DNA of 13,538 nt from Candidatus Gerdarchaeota archaeon (lineage in GTDB: Archaea; Asgardarchaeota; Heimdallarchaeia; JABLTI01). The stretch's first letter is position 1; every line of letters starts with the position of its first letter. The notes under the pieces are model-generated. The model was not told the DNA's origin, did not search any database, and saw only the letters and a list, made by a program, of their open reading frames with translations. Of the stretch, positions 1-7,773 are shown piece by piece. Location: positions 1 to 13,538 of the forward strand of contig JAEOUJ010000126.1 in the NCBI GenBank assembly GCA_016839405.1. Reading direction: 5' to 3'. A program made the translations under genes and the position numbers.

Positions 1-982
1 CAACTGATTCGTTGATTACTTTCTTTCCATCTTTATTTATTGGTTTCCAGTCTAAGTCCTTTTGTATTTGTGAAATGTCTAAAACCCTTGTGTTTCCATA
101 TCGCATAACTCTGTGTCTTGTTGTGGTCGGTTTTCCTGTTCCCTTTATTTTTGCTATTATTTCTTTTACCCAAGTGTAAAACATAGCAAACCATCTAGGG
201 AGATTTGGGATTTTTGTTTCAATATTCATTGCTTTCATATGTTCATACCAATAATCTTTCTGGGAAATATCAAAGCTTTTAACATTATATGATTTACCAT
301 TACAAATATCATTAAATCCTAATTCAATTAAAGATCTAGCAGCATCATTTACTGAAATACCTGAAAATAGATTCTTACCATTACCAACCATTTTAACTTT
401 ATTATCAAAAAAAGCTTGTACAACTCTAGGTGTTGTTAGTGTATCTCCTGAACCTAAAATCATTGGAAAGCGAGCTACTGTAACAGGAATATTATTTTTC
501 TTTGATAATTCCCACACTAATTTTTCTGCTATAACTTTAGATTTATGATAATCAGTTGTTGGATCGAAACGTTGATTCTCTTTCATAGGTTTAGGTTTTA
601 CTTTATAACCATAAACACCCCATGTACTTACAAAGATAAATTTCTTGGCTGAAGATTCCTCAGAAAATGCATTAAATAATGATTCAGTACCTAAAACGTT
701 AACACTATTTAGAACTTCAGGAGCTGATTGATCTAGGACTACTGCTCCTAAATGAAAAACCAGTGATTTATTTTTAACTGCTTTTTTTAGAGATTCTGGG
801 TTAGTTAAATCTCCAACAATTGGTTTAACTCCTAGTTTAGTTAAATTATCTATATTGCTTTTTTCTCTAACTAGAACATAAATATCTTCTACATTAATTC
901 CTAACTTTTGATGATTTTTCACTAATTCTTCTAAAAGTGTATTACCAACAAAACCTGTTCCCCCTGTAATTAGAATTGCCAT
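1..982 (-). CDS. NAD(P)-dependent epimerase/dehydratase, extended SDR family (3' end cut by window edge)
   Basis: The minus strand stays open from an ATG at 982 to base 2 (327 codons) without a stop, so the C-terminus lies outside the window. It starts MAILITGGTGFVG, the TGxxGxxG dinucleotide-binding turn of extended short-chain dehydrogenases (residues 6-13). A catalytic YxxxK is seen as YHKSK (Tyr145, Lys149), with the Ser/Thr position in FVSTWGVYG about 25 residues earlier. The sequence ARFPMILG and the later substrate domain fit NSDHL/3-beta-HSD-like or nucleotide-sugar epimerases; the substrate cannot be told from what is here. The start is supported by GGTGAT (989-994) six bases upstream. 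The gene is divergent from the KaiC-like gene. Soluble cytoplasmic enzyme by inference; family call is firm, substrate unknown. Confidence 0.9.
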   Translation of the reverse strand, partial: MAILITGGTGFVGNTLLEELVKNHQKLGINVEDIYVLVREKSNIDNLTKLGVKPIVGDLTNPESLKKAVKNKSLVFHLGAVVLDQSAPEVLNSVNVLGTESLFNAFSEESSAKKFIFVSTWGVYGYKVKPKPMKENQRFDPTTDYHKSKVIAEKLVWELSKKNNIPVTVARFPMILGSGDTLTTPRVVQAFFDNKVKMVGNGKNLFSGISVNDAARSLIELGFNDICNGKSYNVKSFDISQKDYWYEHMKAMNIETKIPNLPRWFAMFYTWVKEIIAKIKGTGKPTTTRHRVMRYGNTRVLDISQIQKDLDWKPINKDGKKVINESV

Positions 983-988
983 TCAACT

Positions 989-994
989 ATCACC
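989..994 (-). promoter_or_regulatory. Shine-Dalgarno site of the SDR gene
   Basis: GGTGAT on the minus strand, six bases before the ATG at 982, matches the complement of the usual archaeal 16S tail. It fixes the start of the epimerase gene. Confidence 0.6.
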
Positions 995-1197
995 TGACAT
1001 TTAAATTTAATTTTAGAAATATTCTATTATTATACTTTTTAAATTCTATTTATACTTATAAAATGCAATACATCCAATATATAATTTTATGTATCCAAAT
1101 AAGTTATAAAAGTGGAAGATAATACTTTCTAGGTTAAATACTTAAATAATCATATAATAGTTATGTTAGTAAGTTAAAAATTTGATAATAATTTAAT

Positions 1198-1953
1198 ATG
1201 GAGGATAAAGTGTTGTCACAATATGAATCAACCCCAGCAAGATTTGGTTTGCCAATTCTAGATGCTTCACTTGGTGGAGGAATACCAAGAGGTTCTGTGG
1301 TCTTGGTCGAGGATGAAATTGGTGTTGAAGCTGATTTATTGACTTTACATTTCCTAACAGAGGGATTGCGAGCGGGAGAAACAGGTTTCATTCTAAGTAC
1401 TGAACATCCATTCAAATACTATGATGATAATTTACGTGTTCTTGGAATAAATGCTGAAGTATTATTAGATACTGATAGAATGGTGTACATTGACGCCTTT
1501 TCAAATCCTTATGGATATTCAGATATGCGATCACAATTTAAGAATGTAGTGAATAATATTACTCAACCAAGAGTGGTAAGTGAATCTATACGACGTGCTT
1601 TACTTCACACACAAAATCAGAATATACCTTGTCGAGGTATAATTGATAGTGTTTCAGCAATTATGCTTGCTAGTGATAATGTGAGAACTGCTTTATCTTT
1701 TGTACAGAATAGAATAGCTTCAAACAAAGATGATGGAACAGTTACATTAATGACATTACATAGAGATATACATAATGATCATGATTTGAAAGCTTTAGAG
1801 CATTTGGTTGATGGTGTTATAGCAATTACAGCTGGTGATGAAACTTTTAGTACTGTCAAAATTATTAAATTACGAGGTTCATATACCTACAGTAAAAAAC
1901 CCATGGCAATGACTGTTTCAGCTGGTCAGTTGTCTATAATAGAATATCAATGA
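1198..1953 (+). CDS. KaiC/RAD55-like RecA-superfamily protein with degenerate Walker A
   Basis: 251 residues. The N-terminal pattern ARFGLPILDASLGGGIPRGS is typical of the archaeal KaiC/GvpD/RAD55 group (COG0467-like), where the next stretch should be a GxxGxGK(S/T) P-loop. Here that stretch is VEDEIGVEAD (residues 37-46): no lysine and no following Ser/Thr. The Walker B strand looks kept (RGIID, Asp150), as does a Glu in the place of the KaiC catalytic pair (STEHP, Glu69). Later strands (VTLMTLHRD, LVDGVIAI) also fit the fold. Length equals a single KaiC domain. ATP binding is therefore doubtful; a scaffold, sensor or partner role is inference. ATG start with no clear Shine-Dalgarno. It stands alone, followed by a hairpin terminator. 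Confidence 0.85.
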   Translation: MEDKVLSQYESTPARFGLPILDASLGGGIPRGSVVLVEDEIGVEADLLTLHFLTEGLRAGETGFILSTEHPFKYYDDNLRVLGINAEVLLDTDRMVYIDAFSNPYGYSDMRSQFKNVVNNITQPRVVSESIRRALLHTQNQNIPCRGIIDSVSAIMLASDNVRTALSFVQNRIASNKDDGTVTLMTLHRDIHNDHDLKALEHLVDGVIAITAGDETFSTVKIIKLRGSYTYSKKPMAMTVSAGQLSIIEYQ

Positions 1954-1960
1954 ACTATTA

Positions 1961-1994
1961 GGGAATATTTATTCCCTTCTCAAAATATTTTTTA
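1961..1994 (+). terminator. Hairpin plus oligo-T terminator after the KaiC-like gene
   Basis: A perfect six-base inverted repeat GGGAAT / ATTCCC (1961-1966, 1971-1976) with a four-base loop starts 7 bases after the stop codon and is followed by a six-T run at 1989-1994. Confidence 0.5.
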
Positions 1995-2034
1995 AATTAG
2001 GGTCTTATTTTTTTGAGACTTAAGTGGTTTTATT

Positions 2035-3402
2035 TTAAATTAAAGGATTAGAATTTGTTATTGGTTTAAGGCTAATAGGTTCTACTTCATATAAAACAGA
2101 TTTAGCTTTTAACCTCGAAGGTTCTGTAATTCTACCAAAAGAAACTGTTAATACAATCAACCATTCTAATGATAAAATAAAATTGAATCTTTCCCAAAGA
2201 CGGAGAATTCCTTCCCAAAATAGTAAAACAACACCAGCTAAAATTAAAGTTTGCCACCATGAGGATGAATTACTAAATACAGATGGGAAACCAAATGCCA
2301 TTTGTAACCAATATCTTGGCCCCATTTCAAATGCTTGAAATGCATAAACAGATAAAGCCAAAATTCCATATCTTCGAAAAGGAGTTGTATATTTTTTATA
2401 ATTAGATAGCCTACTTTCTGATCCTCGAAATTCGAAAATCCAAAGCAGAAAAATAGTCACTAATATTTGAATGCCAGTTTCTACAAGATATAATGGAACA
2501 CCTGGTCTAAGAACAGTAAAATCAAATTCTCCAAAGATAGGTGTTAACGGTGCTGAAGAATCAATTGAAAAAATAATGAAAATAACTCCTACAATTGTTA
2601 TTAATCCCCCACCAATTGAACCTAAAGAAAATAATCTTTTATCAAGATTTTCTTGTCCTAGAGCAGTACCTATCATTGCACCAAAGAAAGCAGTTGCCAT
2701 AAAAGGAAAAAGAGGTTCAACTTTACCAGTAAGAACAGATAAACAATATCGTACTATATAATCATATAGATTGAAAGGTCTTAGCTGATATTGATTACTT
2801 GGCCATCCTTCATAAATAAAACCTGCTATATCCCATAAGACAGGAGTTAAAACAATTACAGCAATTCCTAAAATACCTAGTATTACTATATTCCTTCGAA
2901 CTTTTTTAATTCCATCATTTTGTAACATAAAAAATTGAACTATTGCTAAGATAATAATTGCATAACCTATCGCATTTAAGGTTTCCATTTCAAATATATT
3001 GTGTAAACCTTTATCCCAAGTAGTATTATTTATCCCCAATCGTAATAGGTAACCAAAAGACCCATAATAACCTATGAAAGTTTCAACTAAAACTGCGATT
3101 ATTGATAGAGCAATACCAGTAAGAATTTGATATCTTAAAATTTGGTTAATTGGCTTCCCTTCTCTTGCTTTTTTATATAGAGAAAATGTATTTACAATCA
3201 TTGAAATCAACAAAAATAGACCCGCAAAAGTACTCAAAAAAGCTAAAATTCCAACTGAACCAATAATATAGAAAGGTTTTGATAATAACACTTCAAAATC
3301 AAAAGCCCAACTCTCATTGTAGACATGTTCAATTACATGTACAAAAATCATCATAAAAATAGCAAAACCCCTTAAGAAATCAAGTGTGATAATTCTCCTC
3401 AA
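2035..3402 (-). CDS. Multi-membrane DUF1624/HGSNAT-like acyltransferase family protein
   Basis: 455 residues and strongly hydrophobic, with about ten membrane segments. The N-terminus reads RIITLDFLRGFAIFMMIFVHVIEH; the Asp-x-x-Arg-Gly motif followed by a membrane helix with His22 and His26 is the hallmark of the heparan-alpha-glucosaminide N-acetyltransferase-like / DUF1624 / DUF418 group, which moves acyl groups across membranes onto sugars or similar acceptors. The acceptor here is unknown. The frame has a stop just upstream (3412-3414) and the motif begins at residue 7, so the TTG at 3402 is the only sensible start. Its leader carries two AGGTAAT repeats that resemble a motif upstream of the neighbouring winged-helix genes, which suggests it may be their target (inference). 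Confidence 0.75.
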   Translation of the reverse strand: MRRIITLDFLRGFAIFMMIFVHVIEHVYNESWAFDFEVLLSKPFYIIGSVGILAFLSTFAGLFLLISMIVNTFSLYKKAREGKPINQILRYQILTGIALSIIAVLVETFIGYYGSFGYLLRLGINNTTWDKGLHNIFEMETLNAIGYAIIILAIVQFFMLQNDGIKKVRRNIVILGILGIAVIVLTPVLWDIAGFIYEGWPSNQYQLRPFNLYDYIVRYCLSVLTGKVEPLFPFMATAFFGAMIGTALGQENLDKRLFSLGSIGGGLITIVGVIFIIFSIDSSAPLTPIFGEFDFTVLRPGVPLYLVETGIQILVTIFLLWIFEFRGSESRLSNYKKYTTPFRRYGILALSVYAFQAFEMGPRYWLQMAFGFPSVFSNSSSWWQTLILAGVVLLFWEGILRLWERFNFILSLEWLIVLTVSFGRITEPSRLKAKSVLYEVEPISLKPITNSNPLI

Positions 3403-3415
3403 TGAAATCCATTAA

Positions 3416-3433
3416 AGGTAATCTACAGGTAAT
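3416..3433. repeat. Two AGGTAAT direct repeats in the acyltransferase promoter
   Basis: AGGTAAT occurs at 3416-3422 and 3427-3433, an 11-base period (one helical turn), just downstream of an AATTTAAATT TATA-like stretch read on the minus strand. The second copy is part of CAGGTA, which also occurs upstream of the winged-helix genes. Possible regulator binding site. Confidence 0.4.
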
Positions 3434-3474
3434 TTAAATTAATTGGTGAGAAAAATAAAATGATTAGTAATTAA

Positions 3475-3774
3475 TTAGAAGCAGATTAGTTGCCAAACAT
3501 AACCTCCCTTCTGAATATGACCAACAATCCATCCCTTGTCTTGTAAATATCTAATTCCACGATAAACACTTTCTGCTGATGCGCATGTAATACACTCATC
3601 TTCATATTCTGGTGTAAGTGCTAATTTTACAATTTCATTTGTAGAGAGACAAATGCATTTTGAAAGAATTCTGAATACGCAAATCACTTCAATACGAACA
3701 TCACTTTCGTAGAGTTCTCTCATTTTTTGTTCTATGATGTTGGGATTTGTAGATTTTTTTAATGGTTTATCCAA
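3475..3774 (-). CDS. Small cysteine-containing winged-helix-like protein, paralog A
   Basis: 99 residues from a TTG at 3774. An in-frame ATG at 3723 would give 82 residues, almost the length of the neighbour (81), and may be the real start; no Shine-Dalgarno decides it. Over A32-A97 it aligns without gaps to paralog B, with about 25 identities, including Cys32, Cys61, Cys64 and the C-terminal KGGYxWQLI. Predicted helices followed by a strand-rich end (GWIVGHIQKGGYVWQLI) look like a small winged-helix DNA-binding fold. The CxxC (ECITC) plus the separate Cys32 could hold a metal or Fe-S centre or act as a thiol switch; this is inference. Extra Cys40, Cys42 and Cys98 are not shared. It lies 21 bases after paralog B, so probably co-transcribed. 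Confidence 0.7.
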   Translation of the reverse strand: MDKPLKKSTNPNIIEQKMRELYESDVRIEVICVFRILSKCICLSTNEIVKLALTPEYEDECITCASAESVYRGIRYLQDKGWIVGHIQKGGYVWQLICF

Positions 3775-3795
3775 TATTACACACTCAAATGAAGA

Positions 3796-4041
3796 CTATT
3801 CATTGATTATTAATTGCCACCTATATCCACCTTTCCCTAATGAGGATTTTATAAAACCATACTTTTCCATTTTTTTAACTGCTCTAAGGAACGAATCACC
3901 TGAAACACAACCAGTACATATTTCTTCAAATTCTTCTGTTGTTGCTAATTCTAAAATCCTTTTTGATGTAATGTTATTTTCTTTTCTTAGAATTTGATAG
4001 ATGCAATTCGTATCTTCGTCTTCTATTATTCTTTGATCCAT
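3796..4041 (-). CDS. Small cysteine-containing winged-helix-like protein, paralog B
   Basis: 81 residues, ATG start at 4041. It is the upstream member of a tandem pair with paralog A. Shared features in the same register: Cys13, Cys42 and Cys45 (EICTGC), the pattern ILELATTEEFEE, and the wing-like C-terminus GKGGYRWQLI. I do not recognise a named family. The arrangement helix-helix-CxxC-helix (SFLRAVKKMEKYGF) then a glycine-rich turn and a Trp strand resembles compact winged-helix regulators. An inverted repeat TACCTG-N10-CAGGTA sits immediately upstream, the place expected for autoregulation. Regulator role is inference; existence as a gene is well supported by conservation between the paralogs. 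Confidence 0.7.
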   Translation of the reverse strand: MDQRIIEDEDTNCIYQILRKENNITSKRILELATTEEFEEICTGCVSGDSFLRAVKKMEKYGFIKSSLGKGGYRWQLIINE

Positions 4042-4051
4042 TTTTAAAAAC

Positions 4052-4073
4052 TACCTGCCTTGTTTCTCAGGTA
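4052..4073. promoter_or_regulatory. Inverted repeat TACCTG-N10-CAGGTA upstream of the winged-helix pair (putative operator)
   Basis: Perfect 6-base arms at 4052-4057 and 4068-4073, starting 11 bases before the ATG of paralog B. A further ACCT at 4077-4080 makes a second inverted pair, AGGT-ATTC-ACCT. A TATA-like AGATATAAGG on the minus strand around 4081-4090 would put the transcript start close to the repeat, as for a repressor site. Confidence 0.45.
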
Positions 4074-4133
4074 TTCACCTTATATCTGTTGTTAAACAAT
4101 TAGAATAAAAATCCTACGTTTAATCACAAATTC

Positions 4134-4146
4134 ATTGATTATCAAT
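4134..4146. promoter_or_regulatory. 13-base palindrome ATTGAT-T-ATCAAT between divergent genes
   Basis: Perfect six-base arms around one T, located in the 174-base gap between the winged-helix operon and the EamA gene. In AT-rich DNA such a palindrome can arise by chance; position between divergent promoters makes a binding site possible. Confidence 0.3.
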
Positions 4147-4215
4147 AATTTTTATTATATAACTGAAGCAATTATTCAAATAGAATTATAATATTCTCGC
4201 TTTTGTGATTTATCA

Positions 4216-5208
4216 TTGGAATGGTTGGGAATACTGGAAGCATTTGGTAACATGATTTTCTCAAGTATTGCTACTGTTATATATAAATCACAAGGAAATC
4301 GTATTAAACCTGGCTTGATGCTGGTAATACAAACAACAGTTTCAGCAATTGCATTTCAAATCATTAATGCAAGTATGGGCAATTTTCGAGAAATGTTTAA
4401 AATACCAGTAAATGCTTTTATTGCTTTTGTATTTGCAGCTATTTTAGGTATTGTTATTGGTAATTTTATTTATTTAATTAGTTTAAATTTAATTGGTGTT
4501 TCTAAAGCATATCCAATAGCTATGACTTATCCATTGTTAACCTATCTTTTAGAAATAATGTTTCTAGGAGGAACTTTTAATTGGATGAAATTTTTAGGTA
4601 TAATTTCAGTTATTGTGGGAGTTATTTTTATATCAATCTCAAAAATTAATGAAAATAATAATTTAAATGAATTAAAAAATGAAATAAATGAAAAGGAAAA
4701 AGAAATTTCAGATATTGAATCAAGTGATGTTGATCATAGAAATTTCATGACTAAAATCAATACTAATAAAACTCTTCTTGGTATAATTTTAGCATTATTA
4801 ACTGCTATAACTTGGGCGTCAGGAACGACTTTAATTAAATATGCTTTAAATCAAACTGAAGTTGATATAATTCCAATAAATAGTGCTAGAATGATATTTT
4901 TAGTGCCATTTGCTTTAACACTATTTTTTATAACAAGGAAGAAAAACAATGTGGAAAAGAAAATAACAGGGAAATCAGTTTCATTAGTTGCATTAGGATC
5001 ATTATTTGGATTAGTTATAGCAAATATCGTTTATTTAATGGCACTTGATTCAGTTGGTACTTCTACAACAGCAGCTATAGCAGCTTCTGGACCTTTAATT
5101 TCTACTCCACTATCAATTTTGTTTCTAAAAGAAAAGATAGATTGGGAAATAATTAAAGGAACAATTTTAACAATTATTGGTAATATTCTTGTAATTTTAT
5201 TAGCATAA
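4216..5208 (+). CDS. EamA/DMT superfamily transporter
   Basis: 330 residues, ten predicted membrane helices in two EamA halves (about residues 2-142 and 186-330). Each half carries the family's Gly/Ala/Pro-rich late helix: SKAYPIAMTYPLL (96-108) and, in the second half, GTSTTAAIAASGPLIS. The halves are joined by a charged, Lys/Glu/Asn-rich linker (about 143-185) that looks partly coiled-coil and is longer than usual. Family members export or import metabolites such as amino acids or nucleotide precursors; the substrate is not visible. The TTG at 4216 is chosen because a stop lies upstream, the first helix begins directly after it, and GTGAT sits six bases before it. Divergent from the winged-helix pair. 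Confidence 0.85.
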   Translation: MEWLGILEAFGNMIFSSIATVIYKSQGNRIKPGLMLVIQTTVSAIAFQIINASMGNFREMFKIPVNAFIAFVFAAILGIVIGNFIYLISLNLIGVSKAYPIAMTYPLLTYLLEIMFLGGTFNWMKFLGIISVIVGVIFISISKINENNNLNELKNEINEKEKEISDIESSDVDHRNFMTKINTNKTLLGIILALLTAITWASGTTLIKYALNQTEVDIIPINSARMIFLVPFALTLFFITRKKNNVEKKITGKSVSLVALGSLFGLVIANIVYLMALDSVGTSTTAAIAASGPLISTPLSILFLKEKIDWEIIKGTILTIIGNILVILLA

Positions 5209-5291
5209 TTTAAATTACTGTGATGATTATATTGAAAGTTTGAGAATATCCTTTTGTTCCATTTATTGAATCTATAAAGAAGAGATCAAGT

Positions 5292-5921
5292 ATGTCTAAA
5301 TATATAGAATTGCTAAAAAATAAATACGAACCAAAAATTAAAGATGAAAGCACATTGGAAGAATATATCAAAGAATTAACTGAATTAGTTTATAGATTTC
5401 AAGATGAAAACCAAATTGATAATTTATCAATCCTTATTCAGTTATTTGAAAAATTAATGAATGATTATTCTTCAAATAAACTATTACAAGCAAATTATGG
5501 TCAAACAGTGGTTAATAGTCTTCCATTATTTTTTGCAGAGGGAACTCCAATAGAATCAATTAAAATAATTAATAATTTAAGATCCTATGCTTATAGGAAT
5601 AACAATAAAATACTCATTGAATTTTTAGCTATGACTTTAACCAATGCAATTTATGATTTTAGTTTGATTCGTAAGATTAACTCTATAAGAGAATTTGGCA
5701 TGGAATTAATAGATTTGGCTAGGAAATATCCTGAAGAAGAAAAAATCCAGATTGCTTGTGCTAAAGGTTTAATGAATGCGACTATGTTCTTCTTACAAAA
5801 TAACGATAAAGAAGCAGCTTCGATTTATTATCAACAATTAATTAAAATAATTGATAATCATCCTGGTAACGATATGGTTGATTCAATGCATTTGATTCAA
5901 TTAAAAGAGTATTTTAAATAA
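5292..5921 (+). CDS. All-helical tandem-repeat protein (TPR-like), function unknown
   Basis: 209 residues with no membrane segment or signal. It is built of about four helical-hairpin repeats of 43-44 residues: compare GQTVVNSLPLFF (70-81), TLTNAIYDF (115-123) and GLMNATMFF (159-167), where Asn75, Asn118 and Asn162 hold the same place, followed by a second helix (SIKIINNLRSYA, SIREFGMELIDLA, AASIYYQQLIKII). A more diverged copy makes up residues 20-62. This resembles archaeal TPR/SEL1-like repeat proteins that act as protein-binding scaffolds; that role is inference. It follows the EamA gene by 83 bases on the same strand and ends 9 bases from the convergent pilin-like gene. Confidence 0.75.
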   Translation: MSKYIELLKNKYEPKIKDESTLEEYIKELTELVYRFQDENQIDNLSILIQLFEKLMNDYSSNKLLQANYGQTVVNSLPLFFAEGTPIESIKIINNLRSYAYRNNNKILIEFLAMTLTNAIYDFSLIRKINSIREFGMELIDLARKYPEEEKIQIACAKGLMNATMFFLQNNDKEAASIYYQQLIKIIDNHPGNDMVDSMHLIQLKEYFK

Positions 5922-5930
5922 ATGATTTTT

Positions 5931-6776
5931 TTAATCAATTGTAATTGCTTGGAAATTAAAAGTAATCATTAGCAAATTAATACTAATTCTATTTCTGTAT
6001 CCAGTAGAAGTATAAATCGTAATTGGTCCAGTTCCTTTATTTAGTGTAATCTCAAAATCATCACCTGATGCAATATCTGGATTATTATCAATAAAACCAT
6101 GAATTGCGGGATTTAATTCAGCACTTGTTTTATTTATAACTAAATGATAAGTTCCAGAATTTAATCCTCGTAGTGATTCTAAAGCTGAAAAGCGCATAAC
6201 AATTACTGAGACATCAATAGTGCCATCTACACCAGTGTCTTTAATTAGTATAAATAAACGGTAATATAATTCCATATAATAAACATCTGAACTTGGTCGT
6301 TGTAAAGTGATTGTTCCTGGATCTATTTCTCCAAGCTCTGTAACAGCTGGTGGGTAATATGGGCTTCCTTTTAAAAATTCAATTATATTTCTTCGGATTA
6401 TAGGAGTCTCACTTGGAATGGTAATCCTAGCAATTCCATAATCTAAACCAGGAATTGGAAGATACATTGTTCCATTAACAAAAGCTCGGAAATTCATGCC
6501 TAAAGAACGGAATTCTAAATCTCCTGAAAATGCATCTACTTGTAATGTTCTTGAAGCGCCAATACCATCATAAAACATCGATTGAATTGCTGCGTCCATT
6601 TTTGTAAGAAATAAAGCTGACGTTGAGATTGCAGCATTCATTCTTCCTCTATCTATTGTAGGTATAATATAAACATATGTCAGTGAAATTGATGTAACCA
6701 TTATACTTGTTATTAATAATGTAGATACGATACTTGAAACACCTTTTTTATCTCGAGATATTTTTTTCAAGAGCAT
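5931..6776 (-). CDS. Type IV pilin-like secreted protein with class III signal peptide
   Basis: 281 residues from the ATG at 6776. The N-terminus is a short charged leader MLLKKISRDKKG followed by VSSIVSTLLITSIMVTSIS: the Lys-Gly/Val junction and long hydrophobic helix are the class III signal cut by archaeal prepilin peptidase (PibD/FlaK), cleavage expected after Gly12. The rest is a beta-rich, Thr/Ser-rich domain suited to the cell surface, with no Cys. It is larger than common archaeal pilins (~130-200) and may be a minor pilin, adhesin or pilin-like membrane-anchored protein. The frame extends upstream to a TTG at 6800, but GGTGA exactly five bases before the ATG argues for the ATG. It lies downstream of the ABC operon, separated by a terminator. 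Confidence 0.8.
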   Translation of the reverse strand: MLLKKISRDKKGVSSIVSTLLITSIMVTSISLTYVYIIPTIDRGRMNAAISTSALFLTKMDAAIQSMFYDGIGASRTLQVDAFSGDLEFRSLGMNFRAFVNGTMYLPIPGLDYGIARITIPSETPIIRRNIIEFLKGSPYYPPAVTELGEIDPGTITLQRPSSDVYYMELYYRLFILIKDTGVDGTIDVSVIVMRFSALESLRGLNSGTYHLVINKTSAELNPAIHGFIDNNPDIASGDDFEITLNKGTGPITIYTSTGYRNRISINLLMITFNFQAITID

Positions 6777-6781
6777 TTGTT

Positions 6782-6786
6782 TCACC
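6782..6786 (-). promoter_or_regulatory. Shine-Dalgarno GGTGA fixing the pilin-like gene start
   Basis: GGTGA followed by five bases and ATG (6776). The same GGTGA-N5-start spacing is seen for both ABC permeases. It selects the ATG over the TTG 24 bases upstream, which would place this site inside the coding region. Confidence 0.65.
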
Positions 6787-6863
6787 GACAATTGTATCAA
6801 TGGATATATTACTTATTTATCTTACTCAAAGGTTAAAATGTTTCTGTTATGGATATTGGGTAT

Positions 6864-6889
6864 TAAAAAAAGAAAGGGGGAATCCCCTT
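6864..6889 (-). terminator. Hairpin/oligo-T terminator of the ABC operon
   Basis: On the minus strand, eight bases after the permease 2 stop, AAGGGG / CCCCTT (6884-6889, 6874-6879; 6-base stem, 4-base loop) is followed by TTTCTTTTTTT. It is the clearest terminator in the window and separates the ABC operon from the pilin-like gene. Confidence 0.75.
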
Positions 6890-6896
6890 AAAGCAT

Positions 6897-7763
6897 TCAA
6901 TATTGACCAATAGTTCCTTTCTTACGGAGAATCTTTTCAATTGATGCAAATGATTTGATTCCAACAATTATTATTATAATGCTTAAACCAATTAATGCTC
7001 CTAAATATGCTAGAGTCATCCAATTTGTACCAAACATTATAGCATTTCGAAATCCTTCAATTCCATAAGTAAATGGATTCCCATAAGCAAGATATTGTAG
7101 ATATGTGGGCATTGTAACAATAGGGTAGGTTACTGGTGTAATTATTTCGATTAGTATTTGTATGAACATTACTGCTCTATAACCTTGTTTTTGCCATAAG
7201 ACAAAACCACTTAGCACCATTGCTAAACCTTGTATTAATAATATTGATACTAAAAGGAATATCAAAGCAACAATCAAATCTTTGAAAGCAAATAATCCCC
7301 AGTACCAATAAATTATGATTCCAAGTTGTAGCATTAATCCAACACTATTATGCATTATACTTTTCAATGCATTACCAAAGATTAATGACATTCTGCTAAT
7401 AGGTGTTACATATATAATTTCAAATGTTCCTGTCCATTCTTCCCGTCGAATACCGTATGCTGTGCTCCATAATGTAATATCTATGAACATATTGAATACC
7501 AATCCTAGTGATGTAAATACCCAAACATCACTTGTTCCAGCAATTTCTTGTAGAACTTCACTATATCTACCACCTATTAATGCTGAGCCATAGATTAGTT
7601 GAGGAAGTAGCCATAAGATTGGTGCTACTGCAAAGTAAAGTAGAGACATAGGATATCTAAGTTCAATTCGCCAACGTTTTTCTGCTAAAGCCCAAATAGC
7701 TCTAAGTTCATCTTTGAATTTTTGCCTTCTTGATTTTCTATTGTTTGATGTTTTGGTAGTCAT
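6897..7763 (-). CDS. ABC-2 type transporter permease (second permease of the operon)
   Basis: 288 residues from the ATG at 7763, with about 35 charged residues (Lys/Arg-rich) before the first helix and six predicted membrane segments. After the second segment it has EEWTGTFEIIYVTPISR, the amphipathic E-x(3)-GT-x(5)-PIS signature of ABC-2 permeases that couples to the ATPase; permease 1 has the matching EQHSGTLQFIWLAPISR. Together they would form a heterodimeric exporter. A longer frame starts at a GTG (7772), but that GTG is part of GGTGA, which lies five bases before the ATG and directly follows the stop of permease 1, so the ATG is preferred. Last gene of the operon, followed by a hairpin terminator. 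Cargo unknown. Confidence 0.88.
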   Translation of the reverse strand: MTTKTSNNRKSRRQKFKDELRAIWALAEKRWRIELRYPMSLLYFAVAPILWLLPQLIYGSALIGGRYSEVLQEIAGTSDVWVFTSLGLVFNMFIDITLWSTAYGIRREEWTGTFEIIYVTPISRMSLIFGNALKSIMHNSVGLMLQLGIIIYWYWGLFAFKDLIVALIFLLVSILLIQGLAMVLSGFVLWQKQGYRAVMFIQILIEIITPVTYPIVTMPTYLQYLAYGNPFTYGIEGFRNAIMFGTNWMTLAYLGALIGLSIIIIIVGIKSFASIEKILRKKGTIGQY

Positions 7764-7768
7764 TATTT

Positions 7769-7773
7769 TCACC
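7769..7773 (-). promoter_or_regulatory. Shine-Dalgarno GGTGA of permease 2, abutting the permease 1 stop
   Basis: Reads TAA-GGTGA-N5-ATG: the permease 1 stop codon is immediately followed by the ribosome site, so the two permeases are probably translationally coupled. It decides for ATG 7763. Confidence 0.7.

Noticed and set aside
2471..2761. 96-codon plus-strand frame opposite the acyltransferase
   Set aside because: Antisense shadow of membrane-coding sequence; no ribosome site.
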